Positions 33,240 through 45,301 of a DNA stretch of 64,000 nt are shown here, piece by piece; the stretch's first letter is position 1; every line of letters begins with the position of its first letter. The notes under the pieces were generated by a model. The model searched no databases and was not told the DNA's origin. It saw only the letters and a list, made by a program, of their open reading frames with translations. The position numbers were made by a program, and so were the translations under genes. The stretch comes from Emergomyces orientalis (Eukaryota; Ascomycota; Eurotiomycetes; Onygenales; Ajellomycetaceae). Where the stretch lies: the NCBI GenBank assembly GCA_002110485.1, contig MOWL01000010.1:26145-90144 (forward strand). Reading direction: 5' to 3'.

Positions 33240-34844
33240 ATCTTTTCACTGATGAAACCTGTACATGCTCCATTCAACTGTGGCAACCTTTGCCAGGGTG
33301 TTGTAATTATTGTTGACCCCTGCTGCCTTCATCGCGTTCATCCATCTAAATATTGGCAGGATGACAGAACCATCTTTCTTCCATTGCTGAAAAGCTGCAC
33401 TGGAATTGAAATCAAGAAAAGCAAGTCAGATCAGTGTTTGTTCTCAATTTAATGATGTAACTGGTGGTAGGTGATTATGACACATTTGATATACCTGTAG
33501 CATATCTTCGGGGCGAGGAGGTCAGCAATCAAGACAGAAGAAATAATATGTGTCATCAGCAGCTTGCATCTGCTCAAGATTCTGGCAATTATTCACCACA
33601 AGCCCAATTCTCTTTATCAGCCCCGCATGGTCAAGATCACATGTAAGGAGTCCAATCTTGCTGCTGAGATTTACTGAATGCAGATAGCATATAGTCAAGT
33701 CTTGTTGCAGAAGTCTGACTATCTTGTTCAGAAGATGCATCAGCTGATATTCTTCTATCTTCTTTGCATCTCTAAGCTGCACTTTCACATTCACAGAAAC
33801 ATAGAGAGAACATCAGCATTCTCTGTTCACTGTTATATGCTGCTTGTCAGTTGTCTCTATCAAAGCAGAGCTATCTTGATCAACCCCCATATTCTCAAAT
33901 TCTGCAACTTGGTCAGGGCTGAGAAGTTCAGCAAGATGAGTGTCTGACAAGACTGCAGACAGGCTGCTGACGTCCGAAAGCAAGGATTGGCCGGAGACGC
34001 GGCGAGAAGTACGCACAGGAGGACTATGTATAGAACCTTGAGAAAATTCAAGCGAGGGTGCACTGGGGCATATCATGTTCAACACACGGGGAGAAGGTAG
34101 AGGAGACTGGCCAGTCATATGTTGATTGGAAGAGAATAGGACACGTTCTTGAGACTGGGGTGAAGCAACTGTCATAGAATCTTCAGTGAGAATTCCACCA
34201 GGATCAAAAATAAGATCTGCAGCTTGAAGATTTTCTTGTGTGATCTCTTGACCAATAAAATTGAAATTGGCTGCTGCTTCAATATCTGTCAACATGATCA
34301 TCTTATATCGCTTAACTCCTTGTTGAGGTGGCTGAGTGATGTGAGCCCACATTGCTTGATTGATTTGGCTGATTGCAGAAGCATATTCGTGATGTAGGGC
34401 CAGGGTTTGACAGGCGCGTTGCATCTGCTCTGAAGTCATGATATGTCAGAACGAATCCACGCGAACTTTTCCCCACATCCTGGTGCATGTAGTATATGCT
34501 ATGGCGCAGCGATCGCGCTGTTCAGCTACCTGAGCAGCAACTCGTTGAAGCTCCGCCGTCTGGTTATCAAATGCTTGCTGGGCCACCACCTGGCGCCAGG
34601 ATTCATCATTTCTCATTCACTCATAGAATGCAGCAACCTCATCTTGAGCCACCTCATGGTGTCTCATGAGTAGATTACCGATCTCACATTGTGCTTGGTA
34701 GCGAACCTGCGGATTCTGACCCAGAGAATTGACATAAGCTTGCAGCTCCATCACTGTATGAAAAACATGGTTATCATATGTCACAAAAGTGAGCTGGCTT
34801 GCTGGTCTCCATACCAGAGTGTGTTGACTAGAGGGATTTGACAT
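33240..34844 (-). pseudogene. Gag-like or unknown long protein, one phase broken by TGA codons
   Basis: The phase from MSNPSSQHTLVWRPASQLTF (34844) continues through WRQVVAQQAFDNQTAELQ, MTSEQMQRACQTLALHHEYA, SIHSPPVRTSRRVSGQS, LRDAKKIEEYQLMHLLNKIV and AAFQQWKKDGSVILPIFRWM to about 33240. All interruptions I see are TGA, several before residues that suggest an original Arg (CGA). It lies directly upstream of the Gypsy RT remnant on the same strand, so a Gypsy Gag is the simplest reading, but no zinc knuckle is visible. It could be a host-derived gene. Confidence 0.5.
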
Positions 34845-35339
34845 CTTTGTAATGAAATAAGAAAATATAGAGAAAAATCAATGAATTAAAAATAGAAAAA
34901 GAAACTTGAATGTCAATTTGAAAAAGAAAAATAGTTATCTGAGCAGAGCAGGTCAATAATATAATACTTTCTCAAGATGAATTTTGAAAGATAATGTGAA
35001 AAGCAGTCAATATACAGTAAGAGTGACAGCAATTCATAAAATTCATTATCAGCTTCAATCTGACTCAGAGAATTGAATATCAAAGAGAAAGTAAATAAAA
35101 CAAAGAAAAGACAATATCAAGAGATTAAAATTAGAAGAAACTGATATGATGCATGAAAAACATGCAAGAAAGAAGCAGAATCATGAAAAATAGAGACTAA
35201 GAAAACAGCAACTTGAATGAAGAAAACAACAACAAGAAAATCATTATATAAAGAAAAACAGCAGTCAGATAATGACTGCAAACTTCTTATTATAAGAGAT
35301 TCATGACTGCAAGTCATTCTGATTCTCTCTCAAAAAATT
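34845..35339. other. A-rich leader, no gene
   Basis: AT-rich sequence upstream of the gag-like gene. No LTR ends identified. Confidence 0.4.
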
Positions 35340-35923
35340 CTTTTTATCAGTATTTTGTATATTCATCTTTTTCTCTTCATTAATATTATTTACTTCATTG
35401 ATATTATTCTCTGCAACCAGCATTTGATTGTCTCAGAGATAGAATCTTTTTAATCTATTATCTGTAATAGTATTTCAAAACAGTGAATTATTCAGCTCTT
35501 TCAGATAATAGGTTTCTTTCTCATGGTTTGCTTCTCGGATTTGATACGGGCCCAGCCATCGGAAGTTGAGCTTGGCAGAATAGGACATTTCTAGCTTGAT
35601 ATTATGCAAAAGTATCAAATCACTTATCTGCAATGATTCTCAGACTAATTGTTTAGTTTCATTAAATAGATCTTGATTCTTCTCTCTTGCACAGTGTAGA
35701 TGATGAGTGGCCTTCTCCAGATCTTCATCTCTTTTTTACACATGTCCGCGAGTTCTCTGCTGATAAGGGTGGCATCTAAGTTTTGCAGATGCTTCAGAAT
35801 AAATTTCTGAATATCTGATATTACTTCTTCATCATTGTAACACGTCCGCGGGCCTTTCACATCAATATCATTCATAAAATTGTCTGCTTGATGCGGTATG
35901 TTCAATTGAAGAATGCATGCCAT
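35340..35923 (-). pseudogene. Gypsy fragments: RT piece joined to integrase C-terminus
   Basis: The first part contains DIDVKGPRTCYNDEEV and FILKHLQNLDATLI (RT region after the YMDD box in fungal Gypsy).  After a phase change it reads HNIKLEMSYSAKLNFRWLGP, YQIREANHEKETYYLKELNN and NRLKRF, the C-terminal end of Gypsy integrase. The join of two distant Pol regions indicates an internal deletion. Confidence 0.7.
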
Positions 35924-36939
35924 GATTCAGCAGAATTATGCAATAGAATTCATCACATCTTGTGACAGTGCTGTCTGACAAAGCAACTTAATCAGAGTAA
36001 GAAAAGCTGTCATATCTCAGCTGTCTTCATGTAAAGAAACTTGATCATATTCAGAAAAGAAATTCATCATGCTTGTTATCTTCATTCCCATGAAATCCTC
36101 AGCAAATGCATCTGCACTAGATGAAATATATGCATCACAAATAGTGACAGCATTCATGTCCATGCACATATTGACAATGTGATATTTCTCAGCTTCTTTC
36201 TTCTTGACAAGAAACCACTTATTTCAATACAGATCATGACAATGTTTATAAACTTCAGAATCAATGCATTCACAAAGCATATTGATGATTGTAGAGATGA
36301 GCTTTCAAGGAATAGAAAATTCTATCACTTATCATGCTTTATATGAAGCAACATGAATCTTGACAGATGAAGAGACTTCTTTTGCAAGCATTTCATAATT
36401 TTTAAAACTTCATGTGAGAGCTTTTTCTTTTCTAAGCAGAATCTCAATCAAAAGTTTGTGTTTCTGTGAAATTAATATCAATTCAATTCACAGATTCTTG
36501 ATTCTTTTCTCTGTGAGTTGCGAACCTCGCGGGCAATCAGAGAAACAGAATATAATGAAATGATTATAGAGTGAAGACAGATTCTGCTTCAGAATTACAT
36601 TATCTTTGAATTATTGTTGATGAATTTCTCTCCACTTATCTGTTCCACCGGGAATCCCGCCACCTGTAGTTGGCACATCAAGAGATTGAATCTTATTGGC
36701 TTTTTGCTTGTATAATGTTGCAATGATTGGACCGCGCGATCGAGGAGAAGATCATGAAGAAGCATATAAAGACAAATTATAAAACTGCACATCATGAACA
36801 CAGTGTGATTCAGATGTTGAATAATTAGAAAAAGAAAAAGATGAATGTGTAGACAGGTAAAATTGTTAATATAAAATAATGAGAAAAAACCTGCGAGATT
36901 CTCAGACATTTTAAGACAGTGTTCTCTGATTGACTGAAT
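35924..36939. other. Decayed Gypsy-like sequence, no assignable domain
   Basis: Minus-strand frames between the protease and integrase pieces have no firm motifs. The 165-codon frame at 36595-37092 runs through the palindrome and is probably spurious. Confidence 0.4.
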
Positions 36940-36966
36940 CTTTTGGCGGCCCGGGGCCGCCAAAAG
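36940..36966. repeat. Near-perfect palindrome CTTTTGGCGGCC / GGCCGCCAAAAG
   Basis: 12-bp arms around CGG. It shares TTTTGGCGGCC with the two palindromes next to the telomere and with the ends of LTR family 2 (CTTTTGGCGGCACGTG). Confidence 0.95.
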
Positions 36967-37207
36967 TCTGATTGGCTGACGCACCCACACCACTTTCAAA
37001 ACGCGGCAGAATATTTGCCTCACTATCCACATCGCGATTGCTGAATCTGATATCATTTCTTTGCCCACCACATTCAACATTGCAAAGATCAATTGAACTC
37101 AGCATATCTAGTTTAAAGTCTGCATTTTGTCATGAAGATCATCTAACTTTCAATCTCCATAATTACTGGAAGAATAATCAAGAAAAGACATCTGATTCTT
37201 CTCATTC

Positions 37208-37533
37208 TGTCACAGGCCTACGCCGAAGAGCTCGGCACTAATATAGGTCTTATATAACAAAAAGTAGAAAACGTTAAGGAAAAGAAAAGAAAAGAAAAAG
37301 CATTTGAGTGTGAACACATGAGATTCTTTTATGAGTCTGATGGGGTGAATAATCATATTTCCAAAAAGTCCGACCCAGGGGTCAGACTTTTTCCGAGCAT
37401 TTTGGTGTGTGATTTTCGGCGGATATCGGCGCGGCGGCCGCATATTGGCGTGGCCGCTAGGTCGGCGAAAACCATGGAGCTTCCATTGACATGCGAGCGG
37501 AATGGTCTACTAACATGGGCGTAGCCCATCACA
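37208..37533 (+). repeat. Solo LTR family 1, copy 1 (326 bp) with CATTC target duplication
   Basis: Begins TGTCACAGGCC and ends GCCCATCACA. Flanked by CATTC at 37203-37207 and 37534-37538. Inserted in the Gypsy protease-region sequence. Same length as the copy at 61393-61718. Strand is that of the TG...CA reading and does not prove transcription direction. Confidence 0.92.
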
Positions 37534-37539
37534 CATTCT

Positions 37540-38335
37540 TCAGATTAAAAACATGAACAAGAACACTGTCTTTGTTATCTGTAGTTCTTATTAAACATGT
37601 CATGTTTTCATATGATCAGCTGAGAATGCAATCATGAGAATCACATTTCATGATAAAAAATGTCTGAGATATTATAACAGATTTAAGATGAACAGAAACA
37701 TTCTTACAGATTTCAATGACACCACTCTGCTGACCCTCAGCTTCAAGAATAGGTTTGACAGCATCTCTTTGAATGATGAGACTCAGATCTAATGCAGTTC
37801 TTTTAACAAGACAGTTAATTTCCACACCTCCATCAAATATCACCTCAGTTTCCCCCTTTCCAATTCTGACAGTGAACTTGATGTGTCCAACTGAAACAAG
37901 ATTTCAACAAGGATTATACTCAGCAACAGAAGTGCCAGGTTGAATCAGAGTAATGATGGCTGCATCATCCCGAATCATATGCTGTTGAACTTTGATGGGA
38001 AGATTTTGAAAGAACATGTGCTGAAGTTGAGTGAAGCATGCCATGAGATCTTTAATTTGAATTTCACTGATTTCTTGATACATGATTTTCTTGAATATTC
38101 ACTGTATTATAATCATCATATTGTCTTTATTCTTCATTTCTGCAGAAAGCTTTGGCCCTTTGAGTTTCTGAGGCCTGCAGAGAACAGTTTTCTTCTGAAT
38201 CTGCAGAGCATCTGTTATTTCTGAATCTGAAACAATTTCACTGTCTCTGAGCTTTGAACTTTCACTCTGAAGCTGTTTATCATGAAGAGGTTGAGAATTA
38301 TCATTCTCATCATCTTTCTGTGAAGCAGAGATCAC
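37540..38335 (-). pseudogene. Gypsy aspartic protease region
   Basis: Minus-strand frames: an N-terminal acidic part, then KFTVRIGKGETEVIFDGGVE and INCLVKRTALDLSLIIQRD. The DGG sits where retropepsins have D[ST]G, so the catalytic triplet is altered. This is followed by IIEICKNV-like sequence and a CDSHDCIL-type end. Several stops. Confidence 0.75.
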
Positions 38336-38512
38336 ATCTTGAGCAAAAGAAACTGATTTCTCATCTGAATATCTGTTATTATATCAAGAATATATTATTG
38401 GCAGTCTCTTCTTCTTCTCAATTCATCTGAAAAGTGTTGCTTGATTTTTATTCATAGAAGAGATCTTATTCTTCTCAGTAGAAGTGAAAGTAGTTATTAC
38501 ACTAACAATTTT

Positions 38513-38562
38513 CTTCTCCTCAATCATTCAATTGAAACTAGGTCATGGCTATTTCAAATCTT
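38513..38562 (+). mobile_element. 50-bp LINE-B ORF2 fragment
   Basis: CTCAATCATTCAATTGAAAC and GGTCATGGCTATTTCAAATC match the plus-strand LINE-B copy near 62640-62690 without visible change. It abuts the poly(A) tail of LINE-A, tail to tail. Confidence 0.8.
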
Positions 38563-40423
38563 ATTTTTTTTTTTTTTTTTTTCTTCCATTAAGGCATATG
38601 CAATCAGTGATTATGATGCCCACCTAGTATTACTAGGATTTATCATGTAAACTATATCTAAATACATGTAACTTCTTGTCACTTGCCATTACAGTAATTC
38701 CAGCCCAGAATAAGAGACACATTCAAAAATAAAAAATGATACAATTTAATACTAAGACACATTTTTTTTAAAAATAAACTCAAAGTTGAAGATAATACAA
38801 AGAAAATTAAAAGAATGAACTAACATAGAAAATTTCTCAAAGAATATTTATAATAAATTGATTTAAATCATATTTATTATATATCTAGTTGTTGTTTTTT
38901 TCTTGTTGCAATATCTGTTTCTATGATATAATTTATTAAATATTTGATATCTGTTTCAGTTTGAAACAGAAATCTCATATTTATTTGATCTATATCATAT
39001 TTTCTTTTCAAATCATTTCTAATAACAGAGTTTTTTAAGCAATTTATCAATAAATGTTCTGAATCTTTCAAACAATCACATATATCACAGTTATGAGGCC
39101 TCTCAATTCCAAATTTCTTAAAATAGGAGCCGAAGTATCCATGATCAAGCTTTAATTGAATTATTGAAGAAAAGATTTTCTTTTTACATTTAATAGAGCA
39201 TGCTTTCCACTTTGGTTTTGTTTCAAAAACCAAGTATTTGATACTTAGTTTTTGTTTTTGAGTTTTCCAATTTAAATTCCAATCTTTTAAGCATTTCTCT
39301 TTTACTTTTCTTTTTATAAATGTTCAAGATATTTTCTGTTTTTTCACTAACTCAATTTCTGTGCTCTTTTTTGCAGCTTCATCAGCTAGTTCATTTCCTT
39401 TTATATTCATATGAGCTGGGACCCAGTGCAAATGAATTTGTATATCTTTTAATTTTCTTATTCTTTTAATCAATTGATATACAGTTTCAATATGTATTTA
39501 ATTTTCTTGAATCTTGTTTTTTTGAAATCTTTTCAAAGCTGCTTGACTGTCTGAATAAATTCATATCTCATTGATATCTGAATTTCTTGTCAATTGACTC
39601 ATTGTCATTTTAAATGCTTGCATTATTGCATATACTTCTGCATCAAATACTTCCATTTCTTGACCCAGATTCCTTGAATTGGTGAAGTATATATCTTTGT
39701 TTCTTGTATATGCTATGCCAGCTCCCAGATTATTTGAAGTATCATTTTTTGATCCATCAGTATAGATAATCAGAGCATTATTTATAATTTCAAGCTGCTT
39801 TAAATGTCTTTCTTGCTCATTTTCTTTAGATAATTCACTAATATCTATATCAATCAATGAATTCAGAGACTTTTTCCATGGATATAGTTGTTCAAAATCT
39901 AATTCTTCCACATTTAAATGAGGAAGTTCGTCTTTGATCATTGAACAAACTCTATATAACTGAGTTGGAATCTTTTTTACAGAATTTAGACTGGTTTCAT
40001 TCCAATCTAAATATTTACTCCAGTTCAAATCAGTGCCTGTGTTCATGGGAGGAAATGTGGGTGAAACTCTTTTTCTAATTATATGATTTTGATTTAATTT
40101 AATTATTCTCACTGAATAATTTCTGCACAGCTTGTCCAGCCTTATTTTAGAAGAAGGAATTGAGGCTTCAATTTCCATAGCTTTTATAGAGGTGGTTTTA
40201 AATGCTCCCAGCATTCTTCTTAAAGCTTTATTTTGCAGACTTTCATATTTATTTAGAAAGTTTTTCTGATTTTTCCACCATATTTGTGCTCCATAGTCTG
40301 AGATTGAGGAAATGCAGGCAATATAAAGTTGTCTCATTGCTTGGAAAGATAGTCCTCTTTCTGTATTTGATAATCTTAAAATGTTATTAAGATTACTCTC
40401 TGCCTGGGCAAGTTTCTTTTGTA
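38563..40423 (-). mobile_element. LINE-A, 5'-truncated, with poly(A) tail
   Basis: ORF2 C-terminal half: KLQKKLAQAESNLNNILRLS, the post-RT region SFQAMRQLYIACISSISDYG, RNase H (LIIYTDGSKNDTSNNLGAGI; HWVPAHMNIKGNELADEAAK) and a terminal zinc-binding motif CDICDCLKDSEHLLINC. In-frame TGA at 39561 and in the QKIS.TFIKRK segment, plus one TAA. The 3' UTR runs to an A-run at 38564-38582. Related to LINE-B but clearly diverged. No target duplication found. Confidence 0.88.
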
Positions 40424-40429
40424 GTTTTC

Positions 40430-40892
40430 ATGTTGAAACCCTGTCAAAGCCACTCTCAGCCTCAGTCAAGAGTGAGTAGTCTCAACAGTAGCTCAAGAAA
40501 TGATTGACAAGGTAGCTTGTGCAGCATTGAACATAGAAGAATATCTAGCTAAAAGATTCTACTTCTATGTGATTAAGATCTCTCAAGACTCAGGTTTCTC
40601 TCATATAACTCTAGAGATGTCATGGCTGAACATGTTTAATACAGTGTCTGACAGTAAAAGACAGAAGCTGCATTTTCATTCAGAAATTGTGATAAAGAAT
40701 GTTTCAGCTTTCAATAAGAGTTCTCAATCAATTCAAGTCTCAGCAGTCACATTTGAGCATTATCTCTGTAAATATTATAAGTAAGACAGCACTCAGGTCT
40801 TCTCAGCTAGCCTAAAGAACATAGAAAAAGCTCTAGAGATGAAAAAGAAGCTCACTGATTCACAGAAAAAACTGCTCAAACACTATCATATC

Positions 40893-40896
<4 letters not shown>
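40430..40896 (+). pseudogene. Gypsy Pol (+), protease-RT linker, left part
   Basis: Reads VSAVTFEHYLCKYYK, then VFSASLKNIEKALEMKKKLT and KLLKHYHIY, the linker preceding RT in fungal Gypsy elements. The coding sequence breaks at 40896 and resumes at 48505 after the LINE-B insertion. Confidence 0.8.
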
Positions 40897-40936
<40 letters not shown>

Positions 40937-41320
40937 TTCAATTATAGATATATATGCAGTCAGAGACTATGATATCTACCTGAGACTCAAAGAGTCTCAG
41001 GATTTTTCTAACTTTAACACTAATTACTATACATTTTTTCTTCAAACAAATAGCACTTGCAATACTTGAATTCCAGCCCAGAATAGTCAGCAAATTGATT
41101 TTTCTTTTTTTTATTTATTTATTTATAAATATCTTTGAAGATTATTTATATTCTCTTTTTTTCATATAATTTTCAAGTGATTACAAAGAAAATAAATTAA
41201 TGATAGACAAAATAACTCATGACATGAATACAAAGGAAATAAAAGACAGACTCTAACACAAAAGAAATAGTGAGATATTATATAATATCTAGCAGTTTTT
41301 ATAAAGGATATTTCAGATTC

Positions 41321-44300
41321 TCATTCATTTATATTTTCATCTTTGAAATAGAATTGATTTCTAGTAGCTATTTGAGTTTCATTGAGAAAATCAATTAAAT
41401 ATTGACTGCCTATTTCAGTTGAAAATAGTAGTTTCATATTCATTTCTCTCAGCTTATATTTATATCTCAGTTCAGCTCTAAGTTCTTGATTTAATGAGCA
41501 ATTCATTAAGATATGTTCTGGGTCTTCAAGAGAGTCACAATATTCACAATTTTCACTTTCAATATCAGATATTCTTTTCAAATAAGATTTGAAATAGCCA
41601 TGACCTAGTTTCAATTGAATGATTGAGGAGAAAAGCTTCTTCTTGCACTTAATAGAGCATGATTTCCATTTAGGTTTAGTTTCAAATCTAAGATAGTGAG
41701 GACTTTTTCTTTGTTTTTCCCATATTTTATGTCATTTTTCTAAGCAATTCTCTTTTATCTTTCTTTTAATAAAAGACCATGAAACTATTTTTGAACTTGC
41801 AATATTTAGTTCTGTTCCTTTCTTTGCTGCTTCATCAGCAAGCTCATTTCCATGTATATTTATATGAGCAGGAACCCAGCTCAGATATATCTTTGTCTTA
41901 TATTTTAATTGAATTCTTTTGCATATCTTTAGAATTACTTCTATATTCATTTGACCATTATGAATTTCATTTTTTTGAATTCTTTTCAAAGCTGCTTGAC
42001 TATCTGAAAAAATCCATGCTTCTTTCATATCTTTTCTTTTTGAAGCTTTTATTTCTATCAGTTTAAAAGCTTTCATAATAGCATATAATTCAGCATCAAA
42101 TACTTCACATTCATTTCCAATATTCCATGAATCTGATGTATATTTGTAATTATCTTCTGTATATGCTATTCCAGCTCCTAGGCCTTTATTTTCATTCATT
42201 GAACCATCTGAATAGATTAGAATTGACTTTTTAAAATCAATTTTCTCTATTATTCTTCTATGATTCTCAGCTTCTTCTGGTTTTGATAATGCGCTTATTT
42301 CAATTGAAATCATTGAGCCTAGTTTTTCTTTCCATGGATATAGCTTTTTGTGTTCAATCTTTTCAATATTTAATGAGGAGAACTCATTTTTAATCATTGA
42401 GCATACTCTATATAGTTGAGAAGGGATTTTTTTTCTATTTCTCTCATTTTCTTGATTTTCTTGACTTTCATTCCAATCTAGATATCTATTCCAATCTAAG
42501 TCATTTCCAGATTGAATTGGAGGATAAGATGTAGATATTCTTTTTCTAATTGAATGAATATCTGGCATTTTCATGATTCTCAGTGCATAATTCTTGCATA
42601 TCTTCTCAAATCTTATTTCAGGAGGTGATATAGAAGCTTCTATTTCCATAGCTCTACATGGAGAGGTTTTGAAAGCTCCCAGAATTCTTCTTAAAGCTGT
42701 ATTCTGCAATTTTTGAAACTTATCTATGAAGTGTTTCTGGTTCTTCCACCATATCTGAACACCATAATCAGAAATAGATGCTATACATGCAATGTATAGC
42801 TGTCTCATAGCTTGAAATGATAAACCCCTTTCAGTATTAGAAAGTTGTATTATACTATTTAAAACTCTTTCAGCTTGAGCCATTCTTTTTTGAATATGAG
42901 ATTTAAAATTGAGTTTTGAATCCAGCCAGATTCCTAGCCATCTTACAACTGATTTAGGCTTTATTTCTTGATTTAATAGATTTAAACTTATTTCCTTTTC
43001 ATATCTTTTTGGAAAAAAGTGAATTAATTCAGTTTTTTCCATATCAAATTGAATTAGGTTTAAATCTCCTCTATTAAATATCTCTTGCGCAGCTTTTTCA
43101 ATATTTTCACAATTTTCTTTTATTGTTCTTGAGCTGAAAATCAGACCTATATCATCAACATAGCTAGGAGATCTCACTATCTCCATTTCTCTATCTTTGA
43201 ATAGATTTTTTGTATATATAGCAAATAGAATTGGTGAGACTGGAGACCCCTGAGGAACTCCTATTTCAATTTCAGTAATATCTTGCTTTAATGAGTCAAA
43301 AAGTAGTTGAATATATCTTTTTGACATAAAACATATAACCCACTTTATTAATGCTTTTGGTAGTTTCATCTCTTGAAGAATAATTATTAGCTTATTCTTT
43401 GAAACATGATCAAAAGCACCTTTTATATCAATAAAAGCAGCTGTTGTAACTAAGCCTTCATTTTTTGCCATTTGAATATCATGAATTATTGATAAAACTG
43501 TATCTATTGCAGAATTCTGTTTTCTGCCACCCATTTGATCATTATATAATAAATCAGTGATTGAGCCTAGATATGATAATCTTGTTGCTATTATTTTTTC
43601 AAGAATTTTTCCCAAGCAATTCAAAAGTGATATAATTCTATAAGACTTTGGCATAGTAGCTTTTCTATTTGGTTTTGCAAGAACTATACCAGTTGCTTGT
43701 CTCCAGCATTCAGGGTGATACCCATTCTTCATTAGTTGAGAGAATAATTCAAATAATTCATTTTTCAGAGAATGAAAGACTTTTTGAATGATTAAATGAT
43801 TTATAGTATCAGGTCCTGCAGCTGTTTTTGTAGAACTTGTAAAAACAGCAGTTTCAAGTTCATTTCTAGATAGATCTGGCCAAGCCCATCTTGAATCTTC
43901 AATATATTCACATATTGAACTATATTGTTCAGATTGAGGTGGTTTTTGAAATAGAATTTTCATAAAAGCCTGACATTTTTGTTCAAAAGAATGAGCAATA
44001 TATTCCTCATTTTCTATTTTATATTTTAGAGATGGAAGCTTTGCAACAGATTTAGACTTTGTATATTTAAAAGCTTTAAATATTTCTTTTCCCTGTGCAT
44101 TCTCAAGAAATTTATTCCAGCAGCTAGTTTTAGCTTTTTTAATTAATGTGAAATATTCATTTCTTATTCTTTTATATTCTTCATAAGATATGATATTCTC
44201 TTTCCATTCTTTTTTTATTTTTGCTAGATTTTTTCTTTTTTCTGTTATTTCTTCTGACCATCAAGGTTTTGAGAATTCTGAGAGCTTTTTCTTTGGTATA

Positions 44301-45274
44301 AAGTTTTTAATGCTTTCTAATATAATTTCAGTTATTATATTAGTTCTACTTTCTAGCATTATATCTGTTATTATTGTCTTTTCATTTCAATTTGATAATT
44401 CTTCTTTTTTTTCAAATTTTAAATCTTCAATTCTCTTATTGATTTCAGACCATTCAGCTTTTTCAAAATTATATTGATTTGATAGTAGAGGATTCTCACT
44501 TGTTTCCTTTTCATCAATTTCAATATTAAATTGAATAACTTCATGAGCAGATCCTGATGTTTCTTCTGAATTAATAAACCAATTATAGACCTTGTTTTCA
44601 ATCAAATTTTTTGATAGAAAGGTTAAGTCTATGATTGATTTCTTCATTAAGTTGTTTCTAAAGAAGGTCTGTCTATCAATTTCATTTATAATATCTAATT
44701 CATGTTGTAGAGCCCACTCTACTATTTTCTCTGATCTTATTGAATAATCACATTCAGAATTCCACCATATATGATGTGCATTGAAATCACCACATATAAT
44801 AGCATTTTTTTCTGGACTTAAATTCAGCAGTTCTCTGTCAACTGTTCATGAATTATCATTTACCTTCAGTGATTTTTCATTATAAATATTTATCAATTGA
44901 ATACTGTCAAATTGATTTCTTGTATCTATAATATCTTCAACTAGAATATCAGAATTAGATATATAATTACTTTTTATATTGAATTGAAATCTTGATCTTT
45001 TTCTTGCATATATCACAACTCTTGCTTTTACATCTGATTTCTCTGGTAAAAAGCAGTGATAGCTTGAATGAGAAATTATAAATTGTTGTTCTATATCAAA
45101 ATTTGGCTCTTGTAATAGAATGAAGTCAGTTTGCTCTTCAAAGCCTATCTGTAAGCATGAATAGATAGCATCTTTATTTCTATCAACATTGTTTTGAATA
45201 AAAGTTATTTTTGAAGCATTTTTGATAGTTTTTTTCTTCTTTTTATTATTATTTTGTGTAGTAAACATGTACAA
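41321..45274 (-). pseudogene. LINE-B ORF2: endonuclease, reverse transcriptase, RNase H
   Basis: About 1,318 codons from MYMFTTQNNN at 45274. Endonuclease: FIQNNVDRNKDA, ILLQEPN and ICGDFNAHHIWW. RT: TAAGPDTINHLIIQKV, FIDIKGAFDHVSKNKL, GVPQGSPVSPILFAIY and PSYVDDIGLIF, so the catalytic Asp pair is present. RNase H: ILIYSDGSMNENKGLGAGIA, WIFSDSQAALKRI and SWVPAHINIHGNELADEAAK. Terminal zinc motif: CEYCDSLEDPEHILMNC. Internal TGA at 44846, 44387, 44261 and 41732. The last is TGG in the otherwise matching copy at 62531, and 44261 precedes WSEEIT where related LINEs have a double Trp. No TAA, TAG or frameshift seen. Confidence 0.9.
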
Positions 45275-45301
45275 AAGGAATAAATTGAAGCTGTGTTTCT
45301 T

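Noticed and set aside
36595..37092. 165-codon minus-strand frame as a membrane protein
   Set aside because: It crosses the GC palindrome and decayed Gypsy DNA; hydrophobicity comes from AT-rich codons.
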